A DNA stretch of 5,667 bases, taken from the NCBI GenBank assembly GCA_039679885.1, contig JBDKUC010000307.1, positions 1 to 5,667 on the forward strand, in the 5' to 3' direction. Numbering within the stretch: position 1 is the stretch's first letter; the number at the start of each line of letters is the position of its first letter. Below, in pieces: positions 5,033 through 5,667 of this stretch. A model generated the notes under the pieces. It searched no databases and had not been told where the DNA came from. It saw nothing but the letters and a program-made list of their open reading frames with translations. The DNA comes from JAJFUI01 sp039679885. GTDB taxonomy: Bacteria; Planctomycetota; Planctomycetia; Pirellulales; Thermoguttaceae. The position numbers and the translations under genes are program-made.

Positions 5033-5667
5033 GTGGCGCAAGGCAAATTCTTGTTTACGAGTGAAGCGGTCAGCATGGGGCATCCCGACAAGCTGGCCGA
5101 CCAGATTTCCGATGGCATTCTTGACGCCCTGTTCGCCAAGGACCCCTACAGCCGCGTCGCCTGCGAGACGATGGTCACCACCGGGATCGCCATCGTCGCC
5201 GGCGAAATCACCACCAAGGCGGTGATCGACTACCCCGAGGTCGTCCGCCAAGTGATCCGGGACGTCGGCTACATCGATGACAAGATGGGCATCTGCGCCG
5301 ACACCTGCGCCGTCATGCTCTCGATCGACCGGCAGAGCCCCGACATCGCGATGGGCGTCAACGAGGACTCGGCCAAAGGGAAGGAAATTGGCGCCGGCGA
5401 CCAGGGCCTCATGTTCGGTTATGCGTGCAACGATACGCCCGAATTGATGCCGTTGCCCATCCAACTCTCGCACCAAATCCTCACCCGGCTGACCGAGGCT
5501 CGGAAGAACGGCGAGGTCTCCTGGCTGCGGCCCGACAGCAAGGGCCAAGTCACCGTCGAATATGACGGGCTGAAGCCGGTGCGGATCGACACCGTCGTCC
5601 TCTCGACCCAGCACGGCCCCGAGGTCAGCCAGGACGAAATCCATCAGTTTGCCATCGAGAAGATCAT
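5033..5667 (+). CDS. metK: S-adenosylmethionine synthetase (3' end outside window)
   Basis: MetK makes S-adenosylmethionine from methionine and ATP in the cytoplasm, working as a tetramer with Mg2+ and K+. The first 211 residues are visible, roughly half of the usual 380-400. They hold the N-terminal domain and part of the central domain. Signatures are FTSEAVSMGHPDKLADQISD (8-27), with His17 and Asp19 at the ATP/metal site, and GAGDQGLMFGYA (120-131), the family hallmark hexapeptide. The GTG start gives MAQGKFLFTSE, the expected N-terminus, and has its own Shine-Dalgarno site, promoter and structured leader. It is not in an operon with anything upstream: 232 bp, including a palindromic repeat, separate it from pyrE. 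The methionine-forming methyltransferase of the same cycle is on the opposite strand at 1635-2516. Confidence 0.96.
   Translation, partial: MAQGKFLFTSEAVSMGHPDKLADQISDGILDALFAKDPYSRVACETMVTTGIAIVAGEITTKAVIDYPEVVRQVIRDVGYIDDKMGICADTCAVMLSIDRQSPDIAMGVNEDSAKGKEIGAGDQGLMFGYACNDTPELMPLPIQLSHQILTRLTEARKNGEVSWLRPDSKGQVTVEYDGLKPVRIDTVVLSTQHGPEVSQDEIHQFAIEKI

Noticed and set aside
4940..5644. 234-codon minus-strand open frame opposite metK
   Set aside because: The metK motifs on the plus strand are unambiguous; the reverse frame is a GC-bias shadow rich in Asp, Val, Gly and His without recognisable motifs.

Overview
The window reads as ordinary chromosome from a GC-rich bacterium, most likely a planctomycete of the Pirellulales type. 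This is an inference from the style of the proteins (a membrane-anchored LysM/L,D-transpeptidase with a long Pro/Ser/Ala linker, a stand-alone homocysteine methyltransferase, the form of PyrE) and from GC-rich intergenic palindromes whose two cores read as GGC-TTTA-GCC-like hairpins. No database search was possible. There are no rRNA or tRNA genes, no CRISPR array, no transposase and no phage genes.

Layout, left to right. (1) Positions 1-471 are the 3' end of an unrecognised gene whose frame is open at the window edge. (2) Positions 472-820 are non-coding and hold a compact nested inverted-repeat element (about 532-660), then a weak candidate promoter. (3) Two plus-strand genes, 821-1294 and 1257-1577, overlap by 38 bp. 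The second has the size and pattern of a RelE/ParE-type toxin, and the first ends in an antitoxin-like tail. (4) A homocysteine S-methyltransferase lies on the minus strand (2516-1635), convergent with the pair. (5) A 328-bp divergent intergenic region follows. (6) A secreted or membrane-anchored LysM plus YkuD L,D-transpeptidase-like protein (2845-4137) starts after a perfect Shine-Dalgarno sequence. (7) A perfect hairpin lies just after it. (8) pyrE, orotate phosphoribosyltransferase, occupies 4243-4800. (9) A second, inverted copy of the intergenic palindrome lies at 4850-4896. (10) A good sigma-70-like promoter and a structured leader of about 60 nt precede metK, S-adenosylmethionine synthetase, which starts at GTG 5033 and runs off the right edge.

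Functional links. The methyltransferase (methionine formation) and MetK (methionine to SAM) act in consecutive steps of the methyl cycle but are about 2.5 kb apart on opposite strands, so they are not one operon. PyrE (UMP synthesis) and the cell-wall enzyme are unrelated housekeeping neighbours. The least ordinary parts are the overlapping toxin/antitoxin-like pair, the nested repeat element with its inverted second copy, the metK leader with mutually exclusive stems, and the L,D-transpeptidase whose active-site cysteine lies in a non-canonical sequence. None of these is proven to be a new system. The metK leader and the toxin-like pair are the best candidates for follow-up.
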